Assembly (NCBI GenBank): GCA_003543245.1
Contig: DPJB01000037.1
Span: forward strand, 104,614 to 113,339
Reading direction: 5' to 3'
DNA from: Moraxellaceae bacterium
GTDB taxonomy: Bacteria > Pseudomonadota > Gammaproteobacteria > Pseudomonadales > Moraxellaceae
DNA: 8,726 nucleotides
The position numbers were made by a program, and so were the translations under genes. Below are positions 7,216 to 8,726 of the stretch, one piece after another. Position 1 is the stretch's first letter, and each line of letters opens with the position of its first letter. The notes beneath the pieces were generated by a model. The model did no database searches. It saw only the letters and a program-made list of their open reading frames with translations, and was not told the origin of the DNA.

Positions 7216-7923
7216 TCACAGCGATGCCGCAGGCATGCCACAGGCCCGATTGGCCGGAACGGCAACATCCATCAGGCGCGGGTTTGGCAACTTGAGTGCA
7301 TGCATGAGCTGCACATACTCTGCCTCTGACGCCACCTGCAAGCGGGGATTGTGCAGACGCTCTTCAGCAATACTACTGGTGGTCCACCCCTTGTAATCAT
7401 GCGCAGGAAAAACAGCGGTATCTCCCGGCAGACTCAGCAAACGCTCAAAAAGGCTGTGATACTGCTGGTGGGCATCGCCATTCTGGAAGTCAGTACGACC
7501 GGTACCACGAATAAGGAGGGTATCCCCGGTAAAGACATAATGCTGACCATTATCGTCGAGATAAAAGCTGTAGGAGTCATCGGTATGACCCGGCGTATAA
7601 ATAGCCTCAAGCTCATAAGAGCCAAACCGGAGTTTCTCTCCGTCACTGAAACGGGCGCTCACGCAGTCTGCCTGTGCCTGTTGCCCCATGTACGTCACAC
7701 AACCGGTCGTTTCGCGCAGCAATCCAAGTGCAGTAATGTGATCGGCATGCACATGGGTATCCACAGCCATCACCAGCTTGAGCTCCAGCTCATCGAGCAG
7801 ACGAAGATAACTGTCCATATGCTCGCGCACAGGGTCTATCAGCACCGCATCACCCGTCTTCCGATCAGCAAGCAGATAGGTATACGTTGAGGAAGCTGAA
7901 TCAAAGAGTTGTCGGAACAGCAT
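7216..7923 (-). CDS. Persulfide dioxygenase, ETHE1-like metallo-beta-lactamase fold
   Basis: A 235-residue non-heme iron dioxygenase that oxidises glutathione persulfide to sulfite and glutathione in the cytoplasm. Numbered from the ATG at 7923, the metallo-beta-lactamase motif THVHADH gives H57, H59, D61 and H62; the iron ligands of the ETHE1 family correspond to H57, H113 (in TPGHTDDS) and D134 (in FTGDTLLIRG). R143 in RGTGRTDFQ aligns with the glutathione-contacting R163 of human ETHE1, and PAHDY (H175) is also conserved. Where human ETHE1 has C161 this protein has T141. There is no C-terminal rhodanese domain, so it is the single-domain type (Blh/PDO). A longer reading from TTG at 7944 is possible, but ATG at 7923 matches the family start (MLFRQLFD) and has GAGAGGG upstream. 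Neighbours (TauE/SafE, DUF2892) support a sulfide-detoxification role. Confidence 0.93.
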   Translation of the reverse strand: MLFRQLFDSASSTYTYLLADRKTGDAVLIDPVREHMDSYLRLLDELELKLVMAVDTHVHADHITALGLLRETTGCVTYMGQQAQADCVSARFSDGEKLRFGSYELEAIYTPGHTDDSYSFYLDDNGQHYVFTGDTLLIRGTGRTDFQNGDAHQQYHSLFERLLSLPGDTAVFPAHDYKGWTTSSIAEERLHNPRLQVASEAEYVQLMHALKLPNPRLMDVAVPANRACGMPAASL

Positions 7924-7931
7924 GTCTGTCA

Positions 7932-7938
7932 CCCTCTC
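7932..7938 (-). promoter_or_regulatory. Ribosome binding site deciding the dioxygenase start
   Basis: On the minus strand GAGAGGG lies eight bases upstream of the ATG at 7923-7921. It falls inside the extra seven codons of the longer TTG-started reading, which favours the shorter protein. Confidence 0.6.
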
Positions 7939-7950
7939 TTTCAATTGGTG

Positions 7951-8726
7951 TCACATCAAATGAAACTGCTGCGCCAGCGTCCAGGCAACCAGCAGCAACA
8001 TCAGGACTACAAAGCCTTTTTGCAGTTTCGGACCAGCCACAAACCGCCCGAGCAAACTACCGGCCAGCATGCCGAGCAGTGCTCCTCCTGCCAGCGTCCA
8101 GAACAGTGCAGGCAACGACTGCTGCCACAGAAAGCTGGCAAAGCCGGTGCTGGAGACCACCACGATCACGGCCAGGGATGTCGCTACTGCCTGCTGCATG
8201 GGAAGGCCACTGACCAGGATCAGCATCGGCACAATCACGAAACCACCACCTACGCCAAACAGGCCTGACAGGAGCCCGGTTAGCGCCCCCGCCAGCAGCA
8301 GGCGTTGCATGCAGGGCCAGCGCCACTCAAAGCGACCGGTGGGCGAAAGCTCGCAGGAGGCGCCTTCAAGACCTGCACCCGAGTCACTACCGGCACGCAG
8401 TACACGGGTTGACTCAGGATCACGGTCTGCCTGTTGCCACATGCGCAGGGCAATCACTACTACCAGTAAAGCAAATGCCACGACCAATGCAGTCTCGGAC
8501 AGGCGACCAGCCAGCCACTGCCCCACGGGGGCCAGCAACATGCCTCCGACACCTGTGACGGCAACCAGTGGCCAGACAATCTGCTTCTGACGCAAGCGCA
8601 TCAACACGCCGAAAGCAGCAGCGCTGGCCACTGCACCCAGCGACAAACCGGCACTCATCGACAAGCCCAGTCCCAGCCCACCCATCAGCAGCGGTACCGC
8701 CATGACGGAGCCGCCTGCCCCGGTCA
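7951..8726 (-). CDS. TauE/SafE-family sulfite/anion exporter (5' end beyond right edge)
   Basis: A polytopic inner-membrane permease of the TauE/SafE family, which moves sulfite, sulfoacetate and related organosulfur anions out of the cell. An ATG at 8703 exists, but the frame stays open to the edge and reads TGAGGSVMAVPLL, the family's N-terminal repeat motif, so the true start lies beyond 8726. The second copy of the motif, LFGVGGGFVIVPMLILVSGL followed by QQAVATSLAVIVV, begins the C-terminal half; this two-half pattern is diagnostic. Hydrophobic helices fill most of the protein, with a polar loop (ESTRVLRAGSDSGAGLEG) between halves. The C-terminus (TLAQQFHLM) ends 27 bases before the dioxygenase start, consistent with co-transcription. 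In this setting the probable substrate is the sulfite made by the dioxygenase; that is inference from context. Confidence 0.92.
   Translation of the reverse strand, partial: TGAGGSVMAVPLLMGGLGLGLSMSAGLSLGAVASAAAFGVLMRLRQKQIVWPLVAVTGVGGMLLAPVGQWLAGRLSETALVVAFALLVVVIALRMWQQADRDPESTRVLRAGSDSGAGLEGASCELSPTGRFEWRWPCMQRLLLAGALTGLLSGLFGVGGGFVIVPMLILVSGLPMQQAVATSLAVIVVVSSTGFASFLWQQSLPALFWTLAGGALLGMLAGSLLGRFVAGPKLQKGFVVLMLLLVAWTLAQQFHLM

Noticed and set aside
6899..7396. Plus-strand open frame of 165 codons spanning the DUF2892 gene and the end of the dioxygenase gene
   Set aside because: It crosses two recognised minus-strand genes and their gap, and shows no family similarity.
7351..7890. Plus-strand open frame of 179 codons opposite the dioxygenase gene
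   Set aside because: It is the shadow of a gene whose catalytic motifs are all intact on the minus strand.
7924..7944. TTG-initiated N-terminal extension of the dioxygenase
   Set aside because: The extra seven residues are not family-like and contain the ribosome binding site for the ATG at 7923.

Overview
The window reads as ordinary chromosome of a mid-to-high GC gammaproteobacterium, probably a marine or Pseudomonas-like lineage. This rests on gene content and protein style: a LysR regulator divergent from leuC, an HAE-type RND pump, and a sulfide-detoxification cassette. No species assignment is possible from the sequence alone. No rRNA, tRNA, CRISPR array, insertion sequence or integrase is visible.

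Left part (1-2558). The window opens inside leuC on the minus strand (leucine biosynthesis, N-terminal half only). A 122-bp AT-rich divergent promoter region (708-829) separates it from a plus-strand LysR-family regulator (830-1705). That regulator overlaps by 4 bases (ATGA) a lipoprotein gene with two DUF2059-like segments (1702-2502). A perfect 19-bp inverted repeat with A and T tracts (2519-2558) then ends this unit and, in the other direction, the operon that converges on it.

Right part (2570-8726). Five minus-strand genes lie head to tail and probably form one operon. In transcription order they are: a TauE/SafE-family exporter (its 5' end runs off the right edge), an ETHE1-type persulfide dioxygenase, a small two-helix DUF2892 membrane protein, an RND periplasmic adaptor with a signal peptide, and a 1075-residue RND inner-membrane pump. 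The first three are the known core of bacterial sulfide/persulfide detoxification: the dioxygenase oxidises glutathione persulfide to sulfite, and the TauE/SafE protein can export sulfite. The notable point is that a tripartite-type RND pump, without its own outer-membrane channel, sits at the end of the same run of genes. The regulator of the cassette (a BigR/SqrR-type ArsR protein in other bacteria) is not in view and may lie just beyond the right edge.

Several gene starts needed correction. leuC and the TauE/SafE gene are truncated by the window edges. The dioxygenase starts at an ATG at 7923 rather than at the upstream TTG. The adaptor starts at GTG.
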